Positions 28,181 to 36,911 of a DNA stretch of 64,000 nucleotides are shown here, piece by piece; positions within the stretch are counted from its first letter, which is position 1; each line of letters starts with the position of its first letter. Under the pieces are notes generated by a model. The model was not told where the DNA came from and ran no database searches. It saw only the letters and a list, made by a program, of their open reading frames with translations. This DNA comes from Peteryoungia ipomoeae (GTDB lineage Bacteria; Pseudomonadota; Alphaproteobacteria; Rhizobiales; Rhizobiaceae): positions 1,116,001-1,180,000 of the forward strand of contig NZ_STGV01000001.1 in the NCBI RefSeq assembly GCF_004912165.1, read 5' to 3'. The position numbers were made by a program, and so were the translations under genes.

Positions 28181-29131
28181 ATGTCTTTCATCAGAAATTC
28201 TCTTCCCGGCAGCCTTTGGGTTGCTTTGCTTATTGCCCCACCGACATCGGCTCAGGACGCATTCTACGGGCAAAATCAGGCGGAGGCATCGCCTGTCCGT
28301 TTCTTTGCCGGTGTCGGATTGGCCAATATCAAGGCCGGTGAATATGTCTATCAAGGCGACTACAAGGTCAGCCAGCTCGACTGGGAGAGCAAAGGCGTCA
28401 AGACGGGCACGATCGGCGCTGAACTCGAGCTTGGCTACAAGTGGCGCCTGAAGGGCCGGCTTGACGTTGGCCTTGGCGGCAATGGCCATATGGTCGACCG
28501 CGACTGGCTTCTCCCGAGCATCGACGACTGGACACATCAATCGATCCATCCGGATACCGGTCTCGATCGCTACATCAACCTCCTGATCGAGGCGGACCGT
28601 TCCCTCATCAATACAGGCAGCTCGCGTGTGGCGCTGGGTGGCGGCATTGGTTTCACCGATGTGAAATGGACCGCGCGTGGCGGCAGCTATATCTACTCCA
28701 CCTTCAGCCTTCACGACACGGTCGGCAATTTTGCCGATGGCGAAAAAGGCATCTCCTACGAACAGCGCATCCCGACCCTCTTCCTTTCGGCCAATGCCGA
28801 GCAGAGCCTGGGTCGCTTCACCCTGTCGGGCACGGCGCGCGGGGGCGCCAGTGTCGGTTTCAAGGGCATAGACGACCACTGGATGCGCGATTTGCGCTTC
28901 ACCGACGATATTCTGTTTGCCCCGATGGTCGGCGCGACGGTGACGGCCGACTACCAATTGCTGGCCAATACATCGCTTTATGTTTCCGGCGACTTCCAGA
29001 AGGTTTTCACGGCTCGCGGCGATTCGACTGTACGCGACACCAATACAGGCGCGACCGCCGAATTCGATGATGCCGGCAAGGGCGACTTCCAATCGATCGC
29101 CTTGTCCGTCGGCGTGAAGGGCAGTTTCTAG
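28181..29131 (+). CDS. Omptin-family outer membrane protease
   Basis: A 316-residue protein similar to OmpT/Pla. The signal peptide is residues 1-25 (ending PTSAQ-DA). Shared blocks in the same order as OmpT are KVSQLDW (62-68), MVDRDW (104-109), HPDT (123-126), ARGGSYIYS (165-173), ISYEQR (191-196) and a DxH site (231-233). OmpT catalytic residues Asp83, Asp85, Asp210 and His212 correspond to Asp106, Asp108, Asp231 and His233 here, so an active endoprotease of the outer leaflet is expected. It ends in aromatic GSF, typical of outer membrane barrels. The ATG at 28181 is preferred over a TTG at 28160. Known omptins need rough LPS for activity. Confidence 0.87.
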   Translation: MSFIRNSLPGSLWVALLIAPPTSAQDAFYGQNQAEASPVRFFAGVGLANIKAGEYVYQGDYKVSQLDWESKGVKTGTIGAELELGYKWRLKGRLDVGLGGNGHMVDRDWLLPSIDDWTHQSIHPDTGLDRYINLLIEADRSLINTGSSRVALGGGIGFTDVKWTARGGSYIYSTFSLHDTVGNFADGEKGISYEQRIPTLFLSANAEQSLGRFTLSGTARGGASVGFKGIDDHWMRDLRFTDDILFAPMVGATVTADYQLLANTSLYVSGDFQKVFTARGDSTVRDTNTGATAEFDDAGKGDFQSIALSVGVKGSF

Positions 29132-29149
29132 TTCCGCTCCCTGCCCCTG

Positions 29150-29172
29150 CGGCGGCGGACAACCCGCCGCCG
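29150..29172 (+). terminator. GC-rich stem-loop after the omptin gene
   Basis: CGGCGGCGG (29150-29158) pairs perfectly with CCGCCGCCG (29164-29172). There is no T-run behind it, so it may be a weak terminator or a transcript-protecting hairpin. Confidence 0.4.
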
Positions 29173-29280
29173 ATTGCGATGCCTGCGACGCGACAACTTT
29201 CTGATGCCACAGACTCATGGTCTATTGGTTGCGGGTTGCCTTTGCTTCTGGCTCTTTGTCCTCGCAGCGCAGTGTTTCAG

Positions 29281-31134
29281 ATGTCATTTTCCAATCGCCT
29301 GTTTCGACCGTTCGAAGGCTTGTTGCGGCCTCTGGAGATCCCCTTCCAGCCCTTGCCCGACGGCGGCCCGTTCCGACTGCTTTATCATTTCGCTCGCTAC
29401 GCGCCATGGCCGCTTGTCACCATTCTCGTGCTGAGTGCGGCGATCGAACTCGCCAATCTCGCCGTCATCTGGGGGGTCTCGCATCTGGTCGATGGGGTGT
29501 CGGCGGATGGCGCGGCTTCGTATCTGCGCGAGCATCAGATCGCGCTCGTCTTCTTCCTGCTGTTATTCTTTCCCCTAACGCCACTCATGAGCTTCCTGTG
29601 CAACGCACTCGGCTCGCATGTGCTGAGCGTCGCCCTGCCCTCGCTGATCCAGTGGCATGGGCACAAGGCGGTGGAGCGGCAGGACCTGGCCTTCTTCCAT
29701 GATCTATTCGCGGGTCAGGTGTCGACCCGCATCGCGCAGGTGGCCTCTTCAGTGAAGCAGCAACTCGCAGTCGGGATCTGGATCCTGCCGAACTTCATCG
29801 TGCAGATGGTCGGGTCGCTGGCCTTGATGGTGGCGCTATCTTGGCCGCTTGCCATTCCAGTCGTGGTTTGGATTGCCGGCAATGCGGTCGTCGCCTATCG
29901 CGCAATTCCGCATTTCTCGGACACGGCGCGCAAGTCCGCCAAGGCGCGCAGCCGTCTAGTCGGGGCGATGACCGACCTTTACAGCAACATCCAGACCGTC
30001 AAACTCTTCGCCGCCGAGGACAGCGAAGCCGGCACTCTGCGCAAAGCGATCGACAGATCGATGCAGGCGCAATTCATCGAGCGTCGTGTCGGCATCCTGT
30101 CGGACATGGCTGTCATCATCCTCAACGTCCTGCTCTTCCTGTCGATCTTCGCCATCAGTGTCTGGGGCATGGTCGCAGGCTTCGTCTCGATCGGCGAGTT
30201 CGTGGCGGCCATCACGCTCACCCAGCGGCTGTCCGCCAATTCACGCGGCTTTCTGAGTATGGGCCAGCAGATCTTCGAAGCGGTGGGCACGATCCGCGAC
30301 GCAATGCCGGTCATGACCAACGCACCGAAGGTGGTCGACGTCGACCACGCGGCTCCCCTCGCCGTCACCCAGGGAGACATTCGCTTCGAGGAAGTGGCCT
30401 TCGGCTATCGCGAGGAAACGCCGATCTACCAGCGCCTTTCGCTGCATGTCCGCCCGGGCGAAAAGGTCGGGCTTGTCGGCCTTTCGGGCGCGGGCAAGAC
30501 CACGCTGGTCAGCCTCTTGCTGAGGTTGTTCGACCTCAAGAGCGGGCGGATCCTGATCGACGGGCAGGATATCGCCAAAGTCACGCAGGCCAGCCTGCGG
30601 CAGAAGGTCGGCTATATCACGCAAGACGTCTCGCTCCTGCATCGGTCGATCGGGGACAACATTCTCTATGGCCGACCCGACGCCAGACAGGCCGAGGTCA
30701 CCGCCGCCATCCAGGGTGCCAGCGCCGCCGATTTCATCGCCGACCTCAAGGATGGCGAGGGGCGGACGGGACTTGAGGCATTTGTCGGCGACCGCGGCGT
30801 GCGGCTCTCCGGCGGTCAGCGCCAGCGCGTGGCCATCGCCCGTGTCCTGTTGAAAGATGCGCCGATCCTGGTACTCGATGAAGCGACTTCGGCGCTCGAC
30901 AGCGATGCGGAGGCGACGATCCAGGAGAAACTCGACATGCTGATGGAGGGCAAGACCGTGATCGCCATTGCCCACCGTCTGTCCACCATCGCAAGAATGG
31001 ACCGGATCGTTGTGCTGGACAAAGGACGAATCGTCGAGCAGGGACGACCGGACGACCTCTTGCAGTCCGACGGGCTCTACAGCCGCCTGTGGGCACTGCA
31101 GACCGGCGGCTACATCGCCTCGACGGATGGCTGA
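29281..31134 (+). CDS. ABC exporter, fused permease and ATPase
   Basis: A 617-residue half-transporter of the ABCB/MsbA type that should act as a homodimer. About six helices occupy residues 40-330. The nucleotide-binding domain has Walker A GLSGAGKTTL (about 400), the Q-loop in YITQDVSLLHRS, signature RLSGGQRQRVAIA, Walker B ILVLDEATSALDSDAE and H-loop IAHRLST. The cargo is unknown. The start is uncertain: an in-frame ATG at 29179 directly follows the upstream hairpin, while the ATG at 29281 (MSFSNRLFRPFEG) gives the normal exporter N-terminus. The 3' end overlaps the convergent NUDIX gene by 25 bases. Confidence 0.9.
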   Translation: MSFSNRLFRPFEGLLRPLEIPFQPLPDGGPFRLLYHFARYAPWPLVTILVLSAAIELANLAVIWGVSHLVDGVSADGAASYLREHQIALVFFLLLFFPLTPLMSFLCNALGSHVLSVALPSLIQWHGHKAVERQDLAFFHDLFAGQVSTRIAQVASSVKQQLAVGIWILPNFIVQMVGSLALMVALSWPLAIPVVVWIAGNAVVAYRAIPHFSDTARKSAKARSRLVGAMTDLYSNIQTVKLFAAEDSEAGTLRKAIDRSMQAQFIERRVGILSDMAVIILNVLLFLSIFAISVWGMVAGFVSIGEFVAAITLTQRLSANSRGFLSMGQQIFEAVGTIRDAMPVMTNAPKVVDVDHAAPLAVTQGDIRFEEVAFGYREETPIYQRLSLHVRPGEKVGLVGLSGAGKTTLVSLLLRLFDLKSGRILIDGQDIAKVTQASLRQKVGYITQDVSLLHRSIGDNILYGRPDARQAEVTAAIQGASAADFIADLKDGEGRTGLEAFVGDRGVRLSGGQRQRVAIARVLLKDAPILVLDEATSALDSDAEATIQEKLDMLMEGKTVIAIAHRLSTIARMDRIVVLDKGRIVEQGRPDDLLQSDGLYSRLWALQTGGYIASTDG

Positions 31135-31733
31135 CGGGTGTCGTCGCGTGCGCGGCGCAGGGCCGCCCATTGCAGGAGCATGATGGTTTTCGCGTCGACG
31201 ATCTTGCCCGTCTCGACCATTTCCAGCGCTTCTGAGAAGGCGATCTCGACAACTTCGAGGTCTTCCTTTTCCTCTTCCAGTCCGCCGCCTGCCTCCACGC
31301 GGTCAGCATCGGTGATCTTGGCGTAGAAGCCGTGGAGCTTTTCGGTGACGGAGCCTGGCGACATATAGGCGGCAAATGCTGGGGTCGCCTTGGCAATCTT
31401 GTAGCCGGTCTCCTCCATCGCCTCGCGGATGACGGCCTGCATGGCCGTCTCACCCTCATCGATGAAGCCGGCGGGTGTTTCCAGCAGATAGGGATGATCG
31501 CCCATCAGATAGGCGGGAATGCGCAGCTGGCGCACGAGCGTGACGGTATCGCGCTCGACATTGTGCAGGAGGATGGCGGCGGCCTCGCGGCGGTCAAAGA
31601 CCTCCCAAGACAAGCGGTGCGGCGCCCTGCCCTCGCGGAACAAATCGAAGGTAATGCCGCGCAGGTGGCTCCAGCCCTTGAACAGCGTCTTGTCTTCCAG
31701 GATCGCAATCCGGGCCTTGTCGAAAATGCTCAT
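31110..31733 (-). CDS. NUDIX hydrolase, ADP-sugar pyrophosphatase-like
   Basis: A 207-residue hydrolase with a perfect NUDIX box near residues 87-109: Gly of GFIDEGE, then seven residues, then REAMEETGY, which supplies the metal-binding Glu pair. The N-terminal half (LSWEVFDRREAAAILLHN, VTLVRQLRIPAYL) resembles ADP-ribose or GDP-mannose pyrophosphatases such as NudF/NudK. The start at 31733 (MSIFDKARIAIL) is 2 bases after the stop of the molybdopterin oxidoreductase, so the two form an operon. A longer in-frame opening upstream overlaps that gene and is rejected. Confidence 0.88.
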   Translation of the reverse strand: MSIFDKARIAILEDKTLFKGWSHLRGITFDLFREGRAPHRLSWEVFDRREAAAILLHNVERDTVTLVRQLRIPAYLMGDHPYLLETPAGFIDEGETAMQAVIREAMEETGYKIAKATPAFAAYMSPGSVTEKLHGFYAKITDADRVEAGGGLEEEKEDLEVVEIAFSEALEMVETGKIVDAKTIMLLQWAALRRARDDTRQPSVEAM

Positions 31734-31735
31734 GC

Positions 31736-33850
31736 TCAGTCTTTTCTCAGCCAGACCTTGTTGTCGTGGAAGGCGGCCCCGCCATGCGGCGCCGGCGCAT
31801 CGGCGCCGGTCAGGACATTGATGCCCCAACCGTCGAGATGGGCCTTGTTGGGCCAGAGCCCTTCGGCCACCAGCACGCCCGGCTTCACCGCGTCGGTGAT
31901 CTTTGCATGGATGCGGAGTGCGCCTCTCCGGTTGCCAAGCTGGACGATGTCGCCATCGGCGAGACCCAGACTTGCCGCATCGGCCGGGTTGATCATGACC
32001 TCCGGCCGGCCTTCCTTGTCGCGCGAGGTCTTGGTCTCGGCAAAGGTGGAGTTGAGGAAATTGCGCGCCGGCGAGGTCGCCAGCCGGAAGGGATGCTCGG
32101 CATCGGCCACCTCGATCAGGTCCACCTGGTCGGGGTATGCCGGCAGTTGCTTGACCGGACCGAACGAGCCGAGCTTTGCCGGTGGCTTGTTCGGAGCGGG
32201 CGTGCCCTCCCAGTCCGGCCCAAAGCGGAACTTGCCGTCGGGATGGGCAAAGCCCTTGAGGTAATGCGCATCCTCGAAGGCCGGCTGGCAGTCGAGCCAC
32301 TTGTCTTCGGCGAGCGTATCGAAATCCGGCTTTCCGCTGACGGCCAGCATGTGCTCGATATGCTCGCGCTCGGTCTTGCCGAAGCCGGGGCGATCCGCAA
32401 CGCCAAGGCGTTTGGCCAGCTCTTCGATGACGAAGAGATTGGTGCGCACCAGCGGCGGCGCATCCACGAGCTTCGGTCCGAGCAGGATATGGCTCTGGCC
32501 GCCGCCGCGATAGATGTCGTCATGCTCGACGAACATGGTGGCCGGCAGAACGATGTCCGCCAATTCAGCCGTCTCGGTCATGAACTGCTCATGCACGGCG
32601 ACGAAGAGGTCGTCGCGCAGGAAGCCCTCCCTCACCAGCCGCTGTTCCGGCGCGACATTCACCGGATTGGTGTTCTGGATGATCATGGCGGTCACCGGCC
32701 CGCGATGGCGTAGCGCCTCGGCGTCGCCGGTCAGCACGCGGCCGATTTGCGACTGGTCCAGCATGCGGATCTCGGGATCGACCATGGCCGTGCCCATGAG
32801 CTCGGCCTTGTTCAGCTGGAAGATATCGCTGTTCGAATGAAAGGCGCCGCCGCCCTCGTATTGCCAGGAGCCAAGGACGGTTGCGAGCGACAGGGCTGCA
32901 TGCATCGAGACCGCGCCATTGCGGCTGCGGGTGAAGCCATAACCGAGGCGGAAATAGCTCTTCTTCGTCTGCCCGACGAGACGGGCGAAAGCCTCGATCT
33001 CCTCGACCGAGAGGCCGGTGATCTCGGAGGCCCATTGCGGGGTCTTCGCCTGCAGATGCGCTTCGAGACCTTCCGGATCATCGGCGAATTTCGCCATATA
33101 GGCCCGGTCGGCATAGCCGTCGCGGAATGCTACATGCATGACGGCACAGGCAAGCGCCGCATCCGTGCCGGGCTTCAGGATCAAGGCCATGTCGGCCTGT
33201 TTCATCGTCGGATTGTCATAGATGTCGATGACCACGATCTTGGCCGCGCGATCCTTGCGGGCCTTGATCGCATGGGTCATCACATTGACCTGGGTGGCGA
33301 CCGCATTGGTGCCCCAGATGACGACGCAATCGGAGACGGCCATTTCGCGCGGATCGGGACCACGCAGCGTGCCGGTGCCCATGACATAGCCGGTCCAGGC
33401 AAGATTGGTGCAGATCGAGCCAAAGAAGCCGGAATATTTCTTCGCATGACGCAGGCGCTCGATCGAGTCGCGCTGCACGAGGCCCATGGTACCAGCGTAG
33501 AAATACGGCCAGACCGCTTCCGAGCCATGCCGCTGCTCCGCCTTGACGAAGGCGTCAGCGATCTCGTCGAGCGCGGCTTCCCAGGTCACGTCCTGCCATT
33601 GGCCGCCGCCCTTGGCCCCGGCGCGTCGCACCGGCTTCATCAGGCGATCCGGATGGTAAAGCCGCTCCGCATACCGCGCGACCTTGGCGCAGATGACGCC
33701 GGCGGTGTAGCTGTTTTCGGCGGCCCCGCGCACGCGGCCGATGCGGCCATCCTCCGTCAGATCGACGTCAAGCGCGCAGGTGGATGGACAGTCATGCGGA
33801 CAGGCCGTATGACCAAGCGACCGGTTTCGGATGGGGCTCTGAATGTTCAT
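31736..33850 (-). CDS. Molybdopterin oxidoreductase with [4Fe-4S] site
   Basis: A 704-residue member of the DMSO reductase superfamily. CPHDCPSTC near residue 20 with a later Cys in AGVICAKVAR provides a four-Cys iron-sulfur site. The large MopB core follows, with VIWGTNAVATQVN, GYGFTRSRNGA and the molybdopterin-dinucleotide-binding C-terminal domain (RLATSPARNFLNSTF, with GDIVQLGNRRGAL). No twin-arginine signal is seen, so it is probably cytoplasmic. The substrate is unknown. The start is taken at MNIQSPIRNRSLGH (33850), although the frame is open to an ATG at 33892. The moaD/moaE genes that build its cofactor lie 7 kb away. Confidence 0.87.
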   Translation of the reverse strand: MNIQSPIRNRSLGHTACPHDCPSTCALDVDLTEDGRIGRVRGAAENSYTAGVICAKVARYAERLYHPDRLMKPVRRAGAKGGGQWQDVTWEAALDEIADAFVKAEQRHGSEAVWPYFYAGTMGLVQRDSIERLRHAKKYSGFFGSICTNLAWTGYVMGTGTLRGPDPREMAVSDCVVIWGTNAVATQVNVMTHAIKARKDRAAKIVVIDIYDNPTMKQADMALILKPGTDAALACAVMHVAFRDGYADRAYMAKFADDPEGLEAHLQAKTPQWASEITGLSVEEIEAFARLVGQTKKSYFRLGYGFTRSRNGAVSMHAALSLATVLGSWQYEGGGAFHSNSDIFQLNKAELMGTAMVDPEIRMLDQSQIGRVLTGDAEALRHRGPVTAMIIQNTNPVNVAPEQRLVREGFLRDDLFVAVHEQFMTETAELADIVLPATMFVEHDDIYRGGGQSHILLGPKLVDAPPLVRTNLFVIEELAKRLGVADRPGFGKTEREHIEHMLAVSGKPDFDTLAEDKWLDCQPAFEDAHYLKGFAHPDGKFRFGPDWEGTPAPNKPPAKLGSFGPVKQLPAYPDQVDLIEVADAEHPFRLATSPARNFLNSTFAETKTSRDKEGRPEVMINPADAASLGLADGDIVQLGNRRGALRIHAKITDAVKPGVLVAEGLWPNKAHLDGWGINVLTGADAPAPHGGAAFHDNKVWLRKD

Positions 33851-33925
33851 GTGCCGGTTATAGGCCAAGGCCTGAACGCTCAAAAGCCCCATTCGAACAA
33901 ATCATCCATGCCATCGGAACCGTCC

Positions 33926-34789
33926 ATGAATTATCGCCACATCTATCACGCGGGCAATTTTGCCGATGTCCTGAAGCATCTCGTTCTCTCGCGGCTGGTT
34001 GTCTACCTGCAGCAGAAGGACAAGGCGTTTCGCGTGCTCGATACCCATGCCGGCATCGGGCTTTACGACCTCTCCTCCGAGGAGGCGCAGAAGACCGGCG
34101 AATGGCTTGAAGGCATCGGCAAGGTCATCGATGCCGAACTGCCGGAGAAGGTGGCTCAAATCATGACGCCCTATCTCGATGCGGTGGAGGCGCTCAATCC
34201 GGGTCGCGAAGCCGGCGGCCCCATCACGCTCTACCCCGGATCCCCCAAGCTTGCCCGCGATCTCTTCCGGCCGCAGGACCGCCTCTCCGCGATGGAGCTG
34301 CATCCGGACGACTCGCGGGCTCTGGCGCGGCTCTTCGAGGGCGATTTCCAGGTCCGCGTGACGGAACTCGATGGCTGGCTGACGCTGAATGCGCATCTGC
34401 CGCCGAAGGAAAAGCGCGGCATCGTGCTGGTCGATCCGCCCTTCGAAAAGGAAGGCGAATACGAGCGGCTGGTGGATGGCCTTGCCAAGGCGCATCGCCG
34501 CTTCGGCAATGGCGTCTATTGCCTGTGGTATCCGATCAAGAAGGGCGCACCGATCAAGGAATTCCACGAGGCGCTGCAGGCCCTGGAAATCCCGAAAATG
34601 CTCTGCGCGGAACTGCATGTAAAAAGCGACCGCGATCAGACCGGCCTGTCCGGCACCGGTCTCATCATCGTCAATCCGCCCTTCACCCTGAAGGACGAGA
34701 TGCATCTGGTGCTACCGGAGCTCAAGCGGTTGATGGCGCAGGATCGCTATGCCTCGCATCGCTGTTTCTGGCTGCGCGGCGAAGACTGA
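33926..34789 (+). CDS. rlmJ: 23S rRNA (adenine-2030-N6)-methyltransferase
   Basis: A 287-residue SAM-dependent enzyme modifying A2030 of 23S rRNA. The N-terminus MNYRHIYHAGNFADVLKHLV is diagnostic of RlmJ (former ComJ/YhiR family). FRVLDTHAGIGLYDL is the SAM-binding motif, and VLVDPPFEKEGEY carries the DPPF catalytic motif of N6-adenine methyltransferases. GTGLIIVNPPF lies near the end. The frame is open far upstream, but that portion is antisense to the divergent oxidoreductase and is not coding. The RNase T2 gene starts 11 bases after its stop codon. Confidence 0.94.
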   Translation: MNYRHIYHAGNFADVLKHLVLSRLVVYLQQKDKAFRVLDTHAGIGLYDLSSEEAQKTGEWLEGIGKVIDAELPEKVAQIMTPYLDAVEALNPGREAGGPITLYPGSPKLARDLFRPQDRLSAMELHPDDSRALARLFEGDFQVRVTELDGWLTLNAHLPPKEKRGIVLVDPPFEKEGEYERLVDGLAKAHRRFGNGVYCLWYPIKKGAPIKEFHEALQALEIPKMLCAELHVKSDRDQTGLSGTGLIIVNPPFTLKDEMHLVLPELKRLMAQDRYASHRCFWLRGED

Positions 34790-34800
34790 GCGGAGGGCGC

Positions 34801-35553
34801 ATGGGACGCTATACCGGCCTCTTCGCCTTCGGCCTTTTTCTCGCGGCGGCTGCGGTCTACGGCTTGCTGCCGGCGGATGCACCCATGGACCGGCCAAGTC
34901 CGACGGACACCAGCCAAGCGACACCGGGCCCGATGGCCAGAGCCCCTTCCCCGACGGCTAAGCCAGCGGACCCGCCCAGGGGAAAGGGGTTCGACTTCTA
35001 TGTCCTGGCGCTCTCCTGGTCGCCGACCTTCTGCGAAAGCGAAGCTGCCGCTCGCAATCAGGACCAGTGCGGCGATGGCAAAAGCTTCGGCTGGATCGTG
35101 CATGGCTTGTGGCCTCAGAATGAAAAAGGCTGGCCCGAGAACTGCGCGACACCGGAGGGTGGCCGGGTTCCTCACGCAATTGGCCGCGACCTACTGGACA
35201 TCATGCCGAGCATGGGGCTGATCGGGCACCAGTGGCGCAAGCATGGTTCATGCTCGGGGCTTGGCAAGAGAGATTACTTCAATCTCGTCAGGCAAGCCTC
35301 TGATAAGATACAGATTCCCCCAGAATACCTGGAGCCTGACACGCTCTTACGAGTTTCTCCGGCAGCCATTGAGCAATCCTTCATCCGCGCCAATCCGGGG
35401 CTGGCGCGGTCCGGCATTGCCGTGACCTGCGAACGCGAGAAAATCGATGAAATCCGCATCTGTCTCGACACCGGACTGGGATTTCGCGCCTGTCCCGAGG
35501 TGGATAGCCGATCCTGCCGCCGAACTGAAATCGCCATTCCGCCTGCGCGTTAA
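34801..35553 (+). CDS. RNase T2 family ribonuclease, exported or membrane-anchored
   Basis: A 250-residue T2-type RNase. Residues 5-24 form a single hydrophobic segment (signal peptide or anchor), followed by a Pro/Thr-rich linker (about 25-62). The catalytic domain has CAS1 VHGLWPQ (His101) and CAS2 HQWRKHGSC (His143, Lys147, His148), and six or more Cys for disulfides, fitting a periplasmic location. The usual CAS2 motif is HEWxKHG; here Gln144 replaces the Glu thought to help catalysis. Family members degrade extracellular or periplasmic RNA. It probably shares a transcript with rlmJ, though the functions look unrelated. Confidence 0.9.
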   Translation: MGRYTGLFAFGLFLAAAAVYGLLPADAPMDRPSPTDTSQATPGPMARAPSPTAKPADPPRGKGFDFYVLALSWSPTFCESEAAARNQDQCGDGKSFGWIVHGLWPQNEKGWPENCATPEGGRVPHAIGRDLLDIMPSMGLIGHQWRKHGSCSGLGKRDYFNLVRQASDKIQIPPEYLEPDTLLRVSPAAIEQSFIRANPGLARSGIAVTCEREKIDEIRICLDTGLGFRACPEVDSRSCRRTEIAIPPAR

Positions 35554-35578
35554 CCCGTATTGAGCCCGAGGAAACCCA

Positions 35579-36175
35579 ATGAAACTATTGTTCGCGCCTG
35601 CCTCACCCTATTCCTCCAAGGTCCGCATGGCAGCGCGCCATGTGGGCATCGAGCTTGAGGAAATCCGGGTGAACACTGCCGAAAACCCTGCCGAACTCGT
35701 TGATAACAACCCGCTTGGAAAAATTCCTACCCTTCTCACGGACGACGGCATCGCGATTTTCGATAGCCGCGCCATCATGCGCTACCTTCATCGCATGGGA
35801 AAGACCCGGCTCTATCCGAAGAAGGACGAGAAGCAGACGGAAGCCGATGTCCTTGAAGCCTTGGCCGACGGCATCTGCGACAGCCTGCTTGCCATCGTCT
35901 ACGAGAAGCGTTTCCGCCCGCCGGAACTCGTCAGCCAGGATGCAATTGATCGGCAATGGGCAAAGATCAATCGTGGCCTCGATCACCTCGATCGCCATCT
36001 GCCGAAGCTCGGCAAAAAGCTGCATGGCGGCCATTTTGCGGTAGCGGCCATGCTTGGATATCTCATGCTCCGCTTTCCGGGCGAATGGGAAAACGGCCGC
36101 GCTGCCCTTGCCGCCTGGCCGGCAGACTTCGCCAAGCGCTTTGAAGCCTATCCTGCGCTGCGTCCCAAGGCCTGA
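35579..36175 (+). CDS. Glutathione S-transferase family protein
   Basis: A 198-residue GST. The thioredoxin-like N-domain starts LLFAPASPYSSKVRMAARH, where the Ser pair near residues 9-13 occupies the usual active-site region. The cis-Pro is in LGKIPTLL (about 49-53), and FDSRAIMRYL provides the Ser that binds the glutathione gamma-glutamyl group. The C-terminal part is all-helical. The substrate is unknown. It lies 25 bases after the RNase T2 gene and is followed by a terminator. Confidence 0.88.
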   Translation: MKLLFAPASPYSSKVRMAARHVGIELEEIRVNTAENPAELVDNNPLGKIPTLLTDDGIAIFDSRAIMRYLHRMGKTRLYPKKDEKQTEADVLEALADGICDSLLAIVYEKRFRPPELVSQDAIDRQWAKINRGLDHLDRHLPKLGKKLHGGHFAVAAMLGYLMLRFPGEWENGRAALAAWPADFAKRFEAYPALRPKA

Positions 36176-36199
36176 ACCGCAAAGCAGGGATCTAGAATC

Positions 36200-36232
36200 A
36201 AAGAAGCCGGACTTTCGCCCGGCTTCTTTTTT
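36200..36232 (+). terminator. Rho-independent terminator between GST and outer membrane protein genes
   Basis: AAAGAAGCCGG (36200-36210) pairs with CCGGCTTCTTT (36219-36229), and further T residues follow on the plus strand. It terminates the plus-strand GST gene and probably also works for the convergent ropB-like gene. Confidence 0.85.
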
Positions 36233-36251
36233 GCCTGGAGGGCAAAATGGA

Positions 36252-36911
36252 TCAGAACTTGACGCCCATACCGACCTTGACGGAGTGATCGTCGAAACCC
36301 TTGGAGACAGTGGTGCCGCCGAGGTTGAAGTCGCGCTTCTGGTAGTCGCTGTAGCGGTATTCGACGCGAGCGGTGATGTTGTCGGTGACGAAGGTTTCGA
36401 CACCGGCGCCGACCGTGTAACCGGCAGCAAGGCGCTCATCATTGGTGCCGCCGCCTTCCAGCTCGTGGTTGGCAACAGCCACGCCCGCCGTACCGTAAAC
36501 GAGAACCGGGTTCAGATCGTAACCGACGCGAGCGCGGACCGAGCCGTTAACGCCCTGGGTGCCCTTCATGTCGCCGACGCCAACAGCCGAACCAGCCGAA
36601 CCGTCTTCGCCAGCGTAGCTGATGTCAGCTTCACCACCGTAAACGATGGAGCCGCTCTGCATGTTGTAACCGCCGTAGATGGAGCCGCCGAGGCCCTTGG
36701 CATCGCGACCATCGGTCGAGCCGGTGAACTTGCCGAATTCGTAAGTTGCAGCGCCACCGACATAGGCACCCGACCAGTCGCCGGCCGGAGCGGAGTATTC
36801 AGCAGCCGGCGGGGCTTCCGGTGCCTGGTAGATGGCGTCAGCGGCCTGAGCTGCCTGGAAGCCAGCAAAAGTGGTTACCGATGCCAGAAGCATGATCTTG
36901 AAGGTGCGCAT
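36252..36911 (-). CDS. RopB/Omp25-like outer membrane beta-barrel protein
   Basis: A 219-residue protein with a signal peptide (MRTFKIMLLASVTTFAGFQAAQA-AD) and a Pro/Ala-rich start of the mature chain (DAIYQAPEAPPAAEYS). GDWSGAYVGGAATYEFG is the typical first strand of the RopB/Omp25/Omp31 family. The following segments alternate as an eight-stranded barrel, ending in the C-terminal aromatic signature VKVGMGVKF. Such proteins are abundant structural outer membrane proteins in Rhizobiales. The start at 36911 has the Shine-Dalgarno AAGGAG just upstream; an ATG-containing extension to 36953 is less likely. Confidence 0.9.
   Translation of the reverse strand: MRTFKIMLLASVTTFAGFQAAQAADAIYQAPEAPPAAEYSAPAGDWSGAYVGGAATYEFGKFTGSTDGRDAKGLGGSIYGGYNMQSGSIVYGGEADISYAGEDGSAGSAVGVGDMKGTQGVNGSVRARVGYDLNPVLVYGTAGVAVANHELEGGGTNDERLAAGYTVGAGVETFVTDNITARVEYRYSDYQKRDFNLGGTTVSKGFDDHSVKVGMGVKF

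Noticed and set aside
29179..29280. Earlier ATG for the ABC exporter
   Set aside because: It follows a GC hairpin immediately and the added residues are unlike exporter N-termini. Not fully excluded, since 29281 also lacks a clear ribosome binding site.
31110..32300. A single 396-codon frame joining the NUDIX hydrolase to an N-terminal extension
   Set aside because: The extension is out of frame within the molybdopterin oxidoreductase, and the true NUDIX start at 31733 gives the normal N-terminus 2 bases after that gene.
32747..33925. N-terminal extension of RlmJ by 393 codons
   Set aside because: It lies antisense to the oxidoreductase gene; MNYRHIYHAGNF at 33926 is the standard RlmJ start.
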